64,000 bases of DNA from Laburnicola sp. R22_1 (Eukaryota; Ascomycota; Dothideomycetes; Pleosporales; Didymosphaeriaceae). Positions 54,485 through 64,000 of this stretch are shown here, piece by piece. Positions within the stretch are counted from its first letter, which is position 1, and each line of letters starts with the position of its first letter. The notes beneath the pieces are model-generated. The model saw only the letters and a list, made by a program, of their open reading frames with translations, ran no database searches and was not told where the DNA came from. The stretch covers positions 62,001 to 126,000 of the forward strand of contig JACONQ010000012.1 in NCBI GenBank assembly GCA_014281115.1, in the 5' to 3' direction. The translations under genes and the position numbers were made by a program.

Positions 54485-54844
54485 CTATCCATTAGCCTCT
54501 ATAACGTCATTATAACGCTTAGGCAAAGATAGTATACAATGATCAATAGCCTCCTGTGGAATTAAATCCCACTCCTCTTGTATAGCTCTTTTAAAGGCTT
54601 CTACACTAGATTTACTAGTGCCAAAGCCTAAAGAAGCCCTATTTCTTTTTCCTAGCTTATCTTTTAATAGACTCCAAACGTTTTCTATAGGATTTAAGTC
54701 TGGTGAATAGGGTGGATGCCCAAAAACAAAGACTTTATTCCTAGAAAACCACCTTTTCACCTGTGGAGTTCCGTGGATCTTCGAATTATCCTGTTGAAAT
54801 TTCCAGCCTAGTTATAATTAGTATAAAGAATAAGATTATGAAAA

Positions 54845-54884
<40 letters not shown>

Positions 54885-55457
54885 TAAAAGAAAAAAAAAA
54901 AAAAAGGGGTATTTTACTTACCTCTTTTTAAAAGAGGTTTTAAGATAGGATTTAAACACTCCTGTATATATCTAGTGTTATTAAAGGGCCTAGTTTTAAT
55001 AGGGTCCCTTAAAAACACTAGTTTAGAACGTTCTCCTATCCAAATACAGCCTCAGACTAAGATAGAAATATCTCGCACTTTCAGTGAATTAGTACTAGCT
55101 CAAAAAAAAATATAAAAAAAGTAAAATAGCCCAGTTATAGAAAAAGAAGGGCTCTATAATTCTAGAAATTAAAAGAAATTAATAACTTACCAGTTGTTCG
55201 GTTTTTGCGCTGTTTAGGCCTAATTTTCGATTTTCCCCTTTTTCTTATATATTCTTGCCTATTACCATGCCCCCTTTGGATAGTAGACTCGTCAGAAAAT
55301 ATAACTTTAGCAATGTTAATATTTTCTAGCTCCTTAACTATCTCGTTAGCCCAGAATTCTCTTCTTTTAGCTCTTTCTTTAGTTAAATAGGCCTTTTTCT
55401 TAGAGACGTTAAAAGAATAGTCTTCTCCTTTTAAAACTCTATGTAACGTCCTCTCAG
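54485..55457 (-). pseudogene. Tc1/mariner-like transposase with likely introns
   Basis: Readable from the insertion point: TERTLHRVLKGEDYSFNVSK, then Asp 1 in KVIFSDESTIQRGHGNRQEY. A 113-nt intron is likely at 55190-55078 (minus): donor GTAAGT, branch TACTAAT, acceptor GAAAG; it restores phase to VRDISILV(stop)GCIWIGE, where TGA replaces the Trp of VWGC. Next IQECLNPILKPLLKE, then GTAAGT at 54921 opening a second probable intron that holds a (TA)n tract; its acceptor is unclear. QQDNSKIHGTPQV has Asp 2, and the open frame 54485-54760 gives PPYSPDLNPIENVWSLLKDK with the third acidic residue (Glu of IEN). All catalytic residues survive; damage is the split N-terminus and a nonsense codon. Confidence 0.78.
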
Positions 55458-55459
55458 TA

Positions 55460-57310
55460 ACGTGTTTACAAGCGAGCCGCGCGTACAAGTGAGCCGCGCG
55501 CCCCACCAAGTCTCTCAGCCTTTTGCAGGCTGTATATTAACAACGCATCAAAATTCTATTAATATAATAGCTATCCTAAATCAAGCAGTATCTATAGAAG
55601 CTTTCTTGCACGTACGTGAGTTGTGCCCAGGCTCCCTGCAGCGCGTGCAGCGCGCTGAAGCCTGCCGGCTCGCACCTAACCGCGCCTGGCTATACCGCGT
55701 TTCTCCCTCTAGTTGCTGCTCAATAGCCTTCTAAGCAATAATATCCTCTCCCTCTGCCTTTAATAGGGTGCCTCGCTTCTAGATCCGCTTCTTTTTGCGC
55801 TATTTACGCGTTGTAGCTGCCTTATTTACCCTCTATAGACTAGCTATTTTATCGCGCATAAGCACTATCAAATGCGCCATTCTCTCAGCCCCTCTTATAA
55901 GCCGATCAAGCGACTAGATAACTAATATAGGAGAGGATCCTTAATGCCTTTAGATCCGCTTACGAACTAGAGTTAACTAAGCGCCTAGCTCGCGCGCGTT
56001 GCTTAGTGTTGTAGACTCCTATAGGATCTCTAATAGGGCTGCTAGCGACAGCGTACGAAGCTTTATATTAAGCTTTAATATCACCGCCTCTAGATTGTGT
56101 GGGACTAGCCCAGCGCCTTAAAAGCTTGCGCAGATATTCTCCTTTGTAATTAACTAGTTATAGGCGGCGCGGAAGGCTAGTAGGAACTTAAGCTTAGTAA
56201 TATGGTTAATGTGGTCGCGTATCAGGCCCTCGACCTGGCGCCCATACGCCCGCTTTAATAGCAAGAAACAGCTAATATTAAGTGGTTTTAGAAGGTGTGA
56301 CAAATGTGGCGGCATATAAAGAGTGTAGATCCTATTCTTCTTGCAGATCTCCTAGAATTTGAGCGAGTTGTAACTCTCATAGCCATTAAGTATTAGTAGC
56401 TAACGCGCGCCCACTCTACGCTCTACTATATGCTTAATAAAATGCTATAGCCAGGCAACACTAAGCTCGTTTATAGTCCAGCTATTGTTGCTAAGACTAA
56501 TAGCCCAGTTACCTAGTATATTGTCGCCCTTATACTAGGCAGAGAGGTGGTACTGGCCAGTGAAGATAATAAAGGGCGGAATTGCCCACCTAGCAGCGTT
56601 AATTCTGTGGATCGCCGTCACCCACTCACGATTGCCTGGCTAGATTGCTTTTGGCTGGCCACGCCTCTCTAAGCTAGTAACGACTAGCTGGGAGGATATT
56701 TTACCTATTAGAAAGCCAGTCTCGTCGAAGTTAAAGGTATCCTTGTCGCAGATACTGTAGGTGGCCTTTATACGTGCTACTAGCTTAAACTAGGCCTATA
56801 TAACTGTTAGGTCCTTGTAGAGGGCTCGCTATTAATTGTAGGGTTAATTAAATCGCGTTGTGAGGCTGTCTGTTCGCTTGACAAAGTTCCTAGGCCACTA
56901 CTAGCCAATGTGGCCTGCGCTGCGCTTAGTAAGCAGCTTATTCGCTATATTTTATACAGCACCTAGAGTGGGTGCAAAGCCTTGCGAATCTAGATTAAGT
57001 ATTTGCTTAATAATCACCTCCTCTTCTAGCTTAGTAAGCTTCTTTAATTTGGGCTGGTAATCGCGTCGCGCAGCAATTCCGGCGCGTCGGTCCCGCAGCG
57101 TTAATCGAGGGACGTTAAACGTTAAGGCAGCGCGATTTTTGCTCCAAATCTGATTTTTATTAATAGCTAAGATAGTAAGAAAGATATCTCCTTCGTTATA
57201 GGGCAATTAAGTTATAGTTAGTTAAGGCATTATAGTTTGCTTATCGCGCGTTACGAAAAGTTAGTGGGGTTGACGGCTCGCTTATACTAACGGCACGCTT
57301 ATAAACACGT
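55460..57310 (-). mobile_element. pogo/Fot1-like DNA transposon (pogo-B)
   Basis: 1,851 bp, nearly the length of pogo-A (1,849 bp) and colinear with it. Terminal inverted repeats start ACGTGTTTACAAGCGAGCCG (right copy mutated) and, as in pogo-A, contain a doubled AAGCGAGCCGCGCG-type motif. TA flanks at 55458-55459 and 57311-57312. It is inserted in the Tc1-like transposase and more strongly RIP-mutated than pogo-A. Confidence 0.85.
55900..57206 (-). pseudogene. pogo-B transposase, inactive
   Basis: Open N-terminal block 56952-57206: IFLTILAINKNQIWSKNRAA, LTFNVPRLTLRDRRAG (psq-type helix-turn-helix), KKLTKLEEEVIIKQILNLDS. Downstream, Asp 1 survives in FNFDETGFLIGKI (about 56725). Asp 2 is Asn with His to Tyr around it (LLILNGYESY, about 56385) and Asp 3 is Asn (HLLKPLNISCF, about 56275). 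Stops are frequent. All changes are transitions of the RIP type. Confidence 0.78.
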
Positions 57311-57312
57311 TA

Positions 57313-58095
57313 TTTTTATTACTAATTTAGACATCCTTATATAAAATAACTCTAGAAAATACTTACTAATACTAGCTATAAGGTAGACACGACTATATTA
57401 AAAAATAAAATTTAGAAGTTTTACTACTACTACTAAATATATAAGTAAACTCTATACTACTTTAAGTTTACTAGTAAGAATAATACTTACTTTAACTATA
57501 AGATTATTATTAATATTATATATATTAGAACTAAGAATATACTATATTCTATAAATATAAATATTTTATTTTAAGCAATAATCTTTTAAAATAAATATCT
57601 ATATAGAATATCTAGAATACTTTATATAGAAGCTAGATTAATATCTATTAAAGTTTATCTAATTATGTAAGACTGCCGCATGGCTGTATGGTCGGTCCTT
57701 AGTTACATAACTTCGGCCGAAATAACCTTATGCCTAGCCTTACCTATACACCTTTAGGCCCTCAGTTCTCTATAGTAATAAGACACCTCTATTCTAATAG
57801 TTAACCCATATCACTATAAATTACTATGATTGTTACTATCTTATAGTTATAAGCCTAGTACAATGCTTATTGCGCACCCTCTAAAACTTCTTACTAATTA
57901 GTCCTGCTGCCATATTATCGCTCGCATAAACTAGAGTAGAGTTTTTACAATAATAGTAAGAAAAGTTATTATAAAACCACTATTATAGTTACTATATATT
58001 ACTATAAAAACACTATAAGACTCTAAATTATAATAGAAAGCCCACACTAGTGGCTAAACACGCGAAAAGTCATCGCAAACGCGTTACGATAGTAA
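57313..58095. other. AT-rich stretch before the Copia-4 relic
   Basis: First part should hold the lost N-terminus of the Tc1-like element. A GC-richer island at 57660-57720 is framed by TTATGTAA and TTACATAA. The expected 5' LTR of Copia-4 should lie here but could not be matched to the repeats at 62925 and 63704. Confidence 0.4.
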
Positions 58096-61000
58096 TGCCA
58101 AAGGATAAGAAAGTGATACTAAAAGGGATAGACAACTTTAAATCATAATACACAATTTTTAAATGTATTGCGCGTACACTACGCGTTCTAAAATATATTA
58201 ATCTAGAGGCTACAAATCTTATAGTGCTAGAAGACGTTAAATCTAACCCTAATAAAAACCTCGACATTATAGTATAGAAAAAGAAGTACAAGCGCAAATA
58301 AGAACGCGAGAAATTGCTAAGCAAGTTTAAAAGCCACATTATAAGTATAGTAAAAGACAATATACTAATTTTTATGCCTGCCAACTATACTATCGCAGAA
58401 TAAATTAGGTTCCTTTATAAGAACTACTTAAAACCAATAGTTACAAAATAAAAAGAAGTAGACTATTAATATAATAAGGCGAAGAAGTACACGCCTAGTC
58501 GCTAGTTAATTAAGAACTAGATAAACGACTTCTAAATTCATCTTAATGAGGCCATTAAACTAAAGATTCTAGCTATCTAGGGTTTTACTCCCTAGCTTAA
58601 TCTTCTTAAGATCTTTTACGCTATTACTTTAGAGTTTACAGCAATAATAAATAAGAAAGTTTATAAGGCCTATTTAGTATATATTAACGTAGAACTTAAC
58701 CTACTAGCTTTAATAGTCTACACTATACTAGCTATTATTAATCGCGCAGGCGTTATTATTACACTAGAATAACTTATTATAGTTCCTACACTACTACTAA
58801 GTATATCTAACAAGGTATCTATTACGGCGCTTATTTAACACTACTAAACAACGCCGTATCTACACAGCTTAAATAAGGGTAATATATAAGGCACTATCTA
58901 TACCGCGCTTAATAAAGTATAGTCTCCTTACTATATAGATACGAGAAATTAGAGCTATAGCTCAATGCCTTTAAATAATATAGGAGGACTTTAGAATAAT
59001 AGAAAGCGCACTAATACTAAGATTGCTAGTGGTTTACAAAGAAAGCCTTATTTTTATAGTAAAGACAACGCCTACCTAGGTAACCCATAATAGGGAGCTT
59101 GTCTATATATCTGTATCTGGCTATAAGAAACTAGGTTTAAAATTAACCTAGCTTGCGTTAAAGCTATTTAAAAATATAGTGAGGTTACTAGATAGGCTAA
59201 GCTACTTAATAAAATACAAATAAGAGAAAAGGCAAAGCAAGATTGCGTTATACCTATAGGTTATATAGGCGCTAGCGACTAAGCCTCTAATAGAGAATAT
59301 AAATAGATATATATAATAAAATATCTTATAATAAGTAATAAGCGATATTTAACCTTAGTACTCTATTACTTTTAGATTCTTAATTGTGGTTTAGATATAC
59401 ACGTCTATAATAAGCCTAATAAGTTTATATAGATTTGTTTTATAATACTAGGTAAAAGAATTAGTTATAGAGAAGACTTAGTAGAAATCGCCGCATGGGG
59501 TAAATGCGATATTAAAATCCAGATATAAGGTAAATCTATAAGGACTATACTAAGGAATATTGCCTTATATTCGGGTTTTATTACCTTACTAGTGTCGCTC
59601 TTAAGGCTTAGAGGAAAAGATATCTACTTTAACTTAGGGCGTGAATGCCTATATATAAAGAATAGCACTAAGAATCCTATCTAGGTAATAGTTAAGCCTA
59701 TAGGCAGCCACTATGTTCTAGTAAACTAACGGTCTCCCCTAGCACTACTAGAGGACAACACTAATAGATCTTTCCTAGTACTTACTAATAAAAGGAGCTA
59801 TAAGAAACTCTTTATAGCACCACTACCTAACTACACGTTATTCGGTCTTTACGCACACGTCTTAATAGGCCATACTAGAGCTAAGTTAATAGAGAAACTA
59901 AGTTATAACGTTGCTGGCATAGCTTCGCTTATATCTCCTCCCTCTAGTACATAAGAATACGAATAATGTAGAGTTAATAAGGCTTTATAGATTATCTTAT
60001 AGAGATCTAATAGAGAGCACTAACCTACGCGTGTATTTAAAGCTATTGCTATTAATATTATCGCACTTGATGCCAAATCTCTTGTGGGCAACTAGTACAT
60101 TTTCTATAGTTACTATCTTGTCTCTAAGACGTATATGGTGTATGGCATACCTAATTAATTTATAGATATTCTGAATAGAGTCTTTAAACTTATAGACAGA
60201 CATATTAAACGTCGCTATAACGCCAGCCTAGTATTCGTACTAATGAACAGAAAGAGAGCTTATAGGTTTTAAAATAACCTTGGTGTAGTTAAGTACTGCA
60301 AATAATAAGGCATTACTATACAGCTCTAGTCCCCTAATACTATAGAATAATTAGGCCATGCAGAATAGTTAGAAAAGATACTAATCACTGTGTCTTAATT
60401 ACTTAGGACTACGTCTAACCTTCTACTTTATCTATGCGAAGAGATGTATATCTATACGGCATATTTACTTAATTAGACTCCTATTAAATTATTAAACTAA
60501 ATCACACTATTTAAGGCTGTACACAGCAAACCACTCTCTATTGCTTATCTACGCATCTATAGATGTAGAGCATACTACCTTCACAAGAAGATTCTCTAAA
60601 TAGATAAGCTTTCCCTAAGAGCGCTTATTAGTTACTTGGTAGGCGTAGACTTACGCAATATCTACTATATATAGGTACTAAAAGCTATATCCTGCGGACA
60701 CAGAGGTAAGGTTATTTAAATAAAAGATATTACCTTTAATAAAGAACTATTCTTTGGGTCCACTAATAAAAAGAGCCTACTTAACATTTAGTTAGATTAA
60801 GTCATTAATAATATTAAGATTAAAGAATTAGAAAGTGAGTAAAACGATTCTAATAAGAAAGTATATAAAGACGCTAAGCTGTCTATCCTTCCTACTAAAA
60901 CCCTACTTGTAGACGAGAAATTAGGCCAAGCTTATAATGTACACTATGGCAGAGATGCATATCCTTTACTAGTTTCTATAGTTAATTAGACCTCCGCGCC

Positions 61001-62900
61001 ACCAAAGTTAGTACTAGCTACACCGCCGACGCCCTCTTAGTCCTCTGCGTCTCCTATACCTATATTAATGGGACCTTCTACGCAAAAAAAAGCAATATAG
61101 GACTAATACCTATCTCTAAACTACTAACGTATTACCTAAACGCACACAAAATTCTGCTGCCAACGCTATCTAGACTTATTAGAACACGTTCGCGTCGGCC
61201 TTACTACTAGACAAAGTGCCCTAATTAATCGCACTATTACGGCAAGTCCACAGAGACTAGCTTTCGCCCCTGCCTTAATTTTAGAATAATGTTCTAAAAC
61301 TCCCTACATAGTTTAGAAAAGGCTTCATGGCAGCTATAAAGAAGGAGCTAAATACTATTACTAAAATGGAGATATACACTAAGATTTCGCTCTCAAAGCT
61401 TCCTCTAAACACTAAAGTCTTGCTACTTATGTGGGTCTTTACATACAAATTTAATTAAGGCTATCTAGCTAAGTTTAAAGTAAGAATTATTATAAGAGGA
61501 GACTTATAGACTATTATAAGTAACACCCATATTGCTACTCTTACTATATAAATATTTCGCGCTCTTATAGTAATTGCCGCCTACTTTAATATAGACATAT
61601 ATTAATACAACGCTATTAATATGTTTACTAATGCTAAACTCTCCAAACCTATTTATACCTTTTAACTAGAAGGTTTCTATAATAGCAGGCACTACTGGCA
61701 ACTTTATCGCGCCCTTTATAGCCTTAAGACGTTGCTACTACTCTAGTATAAAGACTTTATAACTACACTTAAGAGCTTTAGTCTATTACTAATACTTAAC
61801 GCACCCTGTCTATAGAGAGACAATTGTATTATTGTCTTCTTTTATATAGACAATATTATTACTATAGCCCTTCTAGGTTATTTATCCTTTCTTAACGCCT
61901 TTAAATGTAAGCTTATTAAATAGTATAAAATTACTAACTTATAAGGCTAAGAGAACTCTACTTTCTATAGTATTACTACACATAGAGACCGTAATAATAG
62001 TTATCTTTAGTTATTATAACGTAACTATATCTAGAAAATCTACGCTAAATACCTAGCACCTTAAAAGTTATCCTGGACTAAGGTATCTGCTTTACCTCTA
62101 TCTTTTAAGGAGCTTATACTATTAACAGAGTCTAAGAATAAGAACGTATCTTATTATTACTTCTAGATAGTTAGATCTATTAGCTACGCTGCTAGTGCTA
62201 CACGTCTAGATATTGCCAAAGCTTATTTAAAATTGGCTAAATTCCTTACTAACCCTAGTCCTAAACACTTATTAGCTACATATTAGTGCCTCGCATACCT
62301 ATATTACTTCTAGGACTTAGCACTATACTACTCTATAGACTACACTACTCCGCATCTCTATTAAAAAGATACTAAAGAGACTAACTTCTATAGCGCAACT
62401 AACGCGTCTTACGCTAATTATAAGGCAACCTGCAAGTCCTTATAAGGCTACATCTTCTTCCTATTTAGCAGTCTAATTAACTAGAAAGTAATACTCTAAC
62501 GCTGCGTTGTTAAGTTAACTACTAAAGCTAAACTTATCTTACTCTCTATAGGGTATACTAAGTACTACTAGTGATCTAGGATCTTTAATAATCTTTACCT
62601 AGACTTTAAGAAACAATCCTCTATATACTATAATAATAAACAGATAATTTATCTACTAGTTACAGAGTCCCCTTAGCTAAAGACAACTCTTTAATATGTG
62701 GATATATACTACTATTAGTTATAGGAATAGGCACTATAAGAAACTGTTACTCCCGCTTATATTAAAACTAACTCTTAGCTCGCAAACAGCCTTACAAAAC
62801 TTCTACCTAAACAGAAGCATTAGGAATAGTTAAAGCTCTTATAACTTAAGCCTATTCTAAAGTAGATTATAGGTAAATAAGTAGAGTCTTTGAGCTCTTC
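58096..62900 (+). pseudogene. Copia-4 gag-pol relic, heavily RIP-mutated
   Basis: Plus-strand Ty1/copia polyprotein: ATG at about 58096 (MPKDKKVILKGIDNFKS, gag start), then a long gag reading with stops at Trp/Gln positions. Reverse transcriptase around 61320-61950 reads FMAAIKKELNTITKMEIYTK, LPLNTKVLLLMWVFTYKFN and IVFFYIDNIITIA, where the catalytic YVDD has become YIDN (about 61844-61855). RNase H follows around 62500-62700 with TTKAKLILLSIGYT and YNNKQIIYLLVTESP. Dozens of stops. Unlike Copia-1 to -3 it lies on the plus strand. Confidence 0.72.
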
Positions 62901-62924
62901 TATCTCTACAACCTTATAGTAGAA

Positions 62925-63209
62925 TATTGGCGGTTTAGGTAACCTATAAATCTCACTCTATCCCTGCGCCTATAGTCTTCAGAATCACTATGTTTTACTA
63001 TGTTAATGAGGCCTATAGCTACGCGCTCCTCTAGTCCGACGTTTCTCTATCTCTACATATTAATAAGGCACATGGCTACGCGCCCCTCTAGTCTAATATT
63101 GCCCCTAAGCACTGCTCTATTTCGGCACTCTACTTTTCCTATATTTTATAGTAACAAGACCTTATATATGTTGTATTATAGCTCTAGTAAGAAGAATCTT
63201 AACGTCTAA
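62925..63209 (+). repeat. LTR-like repeat after Copia-4 (probable 3' LTR)
   Basis: Begins TATTGGCGGTTTAGGTAACC (TG to TA at the start) directly after the RNase H relic and contains two internal copies of a TTAATRAGGC...CTACGCGCYCCTCTAGTC block (about 62998-63040 and 63056-63097). Right end uncertain. Confidence 0.5.
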
Positions 63210-63703
63210 CGCAGAGCACTATTTATTAAGAAGTTAATAATAGCTAATAACTATCTATACCTAGGTAAATTAGCTACCTATTCTACAGATTAGTTCCCTT
63301 AGTATATACACACCTAAGGCACAAGTCTAGGTATTAGTAAAAAGTTCTGTCTTCTTATGCTAGCACAGCTATATAGAGTAGTTTTGTCTACTTATACTAG
63401 AGTTAATTACACTAGAGTTAATTAAAATAGCTTATATTAATAACAAACACGATTAGACCTTAGCACTAGACTAGGACCTACCTTTTTTATTTTAAGACTA
63501 GATTCTCCTATAAGGTACGCCCTTACTTACTAGCCTAGCTATATAAAACAGTTACAATTGTTTACGCTAGTACCTAGGCAGACTACTTTCTTATAGTAAT
63601 TTTATATTAAAATAGACCTAATCTACTATTATAGGCTATATACTAAGGACACTCAAATGCTAACTCACATATAGACGGCTTAAGTAACCTATTAGTCTTA
63701 CTC
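63210..63703. other. RIP-mutated DNA between LTR-like repeats
   Basis: No gene seen. Near 63673 a partial copy of the GACGGCTTAAGTAACCTA-type motif starts just before the next LTR-like copy. Confidence 0.4.
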
Positions 63704-63903
63704 TATTCTGGTGGTTTAGGTGACTAATAAATCTCACCCTGTCCTTACACTCATAGTCCACAAAATTACTATGTTTTACACTATTAATAAGGCATATGGC
63801 CACGCGCCCCTCTAGTCCAACACCTTTTAGCTTACTTACACTATTGTCACAGTGTTTTAGGGTGACTTTTACAATAAGCAGCCTATATAAAAACATGCTA
63901 ACA
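63704..63903 (+). repeat. second LTR-like copy
   Basis: GGTGGTTTAGGTGACTAATA and the following 110 bp match 62928-63040 closely; it contains the same GCGCCCCTCTAGTCC block and ends ACATGCTAACA, a possible LTR end. Could be the LTR of a further element that continues past the window. Confidence 0.5.
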
Positions 63904-64000
63904 GCTCTTTTTTCTTCGCCTTACTAAGGTTGGGAGTTGTTTATTACCTATCACGCCATTTTAACCTAGTATCTCTTAGATTACTACTATTAGCAATCTA

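Larger units (their letters stand above)
54074..57640 (-). mobile_element. Tc1/mariner-like element, split by pogo-B
   Basis: Left terminus CAGTAGGGTGACACAAAAAA at 54074, preceded by TA (54072-54073). A minus-strand transposase lies at about 54485-55457, and the pogo-like element at 55460-57310 interrupts its N-terminal part at a TA. The rest of the N-terminus should lie right of 57312 but is too mutated to read; no right terminal repeat was found, so the right border is a guess. Confidence 0.7.

Noticed and set aside
54849..54905. (TA)n tract followed by an A-run
   Set aside because: Simple microsatellite inside a probable intron of the Tc1-like gene; no further meaning seen.
57660..57720. 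GC-richer island framed by TTATGTAA/TTACATAA
   Set aside because: Considered as a tRNA relic or LTR start of Copia-4, but no cloverleaf and no second copy were found.
1..63999. Starship giant element
   Set aside because: No DUF3435 tyrosine-recombinase (captain) reading and no matching borders were seen, although the accessory cargo types would fit.
1..63999. CRISPR arrays, bacterial operons, ribosome binding sites
   Set aside because: Sequence is clearly fungal; the tandem repeats present are minisatellites, coding repeats or transposon termini.

Overview
This window looks like part of the chromosome of a filamentous ascomycete, most likely a Dothideomycete (inferred from gene types and transposon content, not proven). 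It joins two kinds of DNA. About 1-36,000 is GC-balanced and holds open or lightly broken genes and recent DNA transposons. About 36,000-64,000 is AT-rich, full of TpA with few CpA/TpG, and is almost entirely retrotransposons and DNA transposons with many stop codons, as left by repeat-induced point mutation (RIP, C to T in CpA).

Region by region. 1-283: minus-strand fragment of a pogo/Fot1-type DDE transposase with two catalytic Asp changed to Asn. 888-3669: a JmjC-domain gene with a cysteine-rich tail. 4255-4521: relic of a protein-kinase gene. 4584-7663: hAT transposon with a twice-frameshifted transposase, lying against a minus-strand OrsD-like zinc-finger gene fragment (7664-8401). 9091-12819: decayed large minus-strand gene of unknown function. 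12945-15060: apparently intact pogo/Fot1-type transposon inserted between two copies of a short tandem repeat. 16070-16270: hAT MITE with perfect 8-bp target duplication. 16584-19828: second hAT element, with 8-bp duplication, that splits another ORF. 20049-22030: TA-flanked element with 86-bp inverted repeats, RIP-saturated inside, carrying a cleaner solo LTR.

22,485-34,068 is the main accessory gene block: a PD-(D/E)XK-like pseudogene, a HET-domain gene with a 32-residue repeat tail killed by three clustered stop codons, two small membrane-protein genes, the WD40 tail of an NLR-type protein, and a trypsin-like serine protease broken by several frame changes. HET, NLR-WD40 and trypsin-like domains belong to fungal non-self recognition and regulated cell death, so this may be a decaying allorecognition island.

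The AT-rich part holds a pogo-like element (34143-35991) at the edge of a truncated Copia (35994-38701), a complete Copia (41584-52019, TSD ATAAT) with a second Copia nested in it (45585-50845, TSD TTAGA), an unidentified RIP-riddled coding relic (about 53040-53720), a Tc1-like element split by another pogo-like element (55460-57310), and a plus-strand Copia relic (about 58096-62900) with LTR-like repeats after it. The Copia primer-binding sites match the 5' halves of tRNA-Lys(CUU) or initiator tRNA-Met ending at nucleotide 39, which points to half-tRNA priming.

No tRNA, rRNA or CRISPR array was recognised. Many ORF starts were chosen from alignable family motifs rather than from transcript evidence; introns are proposed only where stated.
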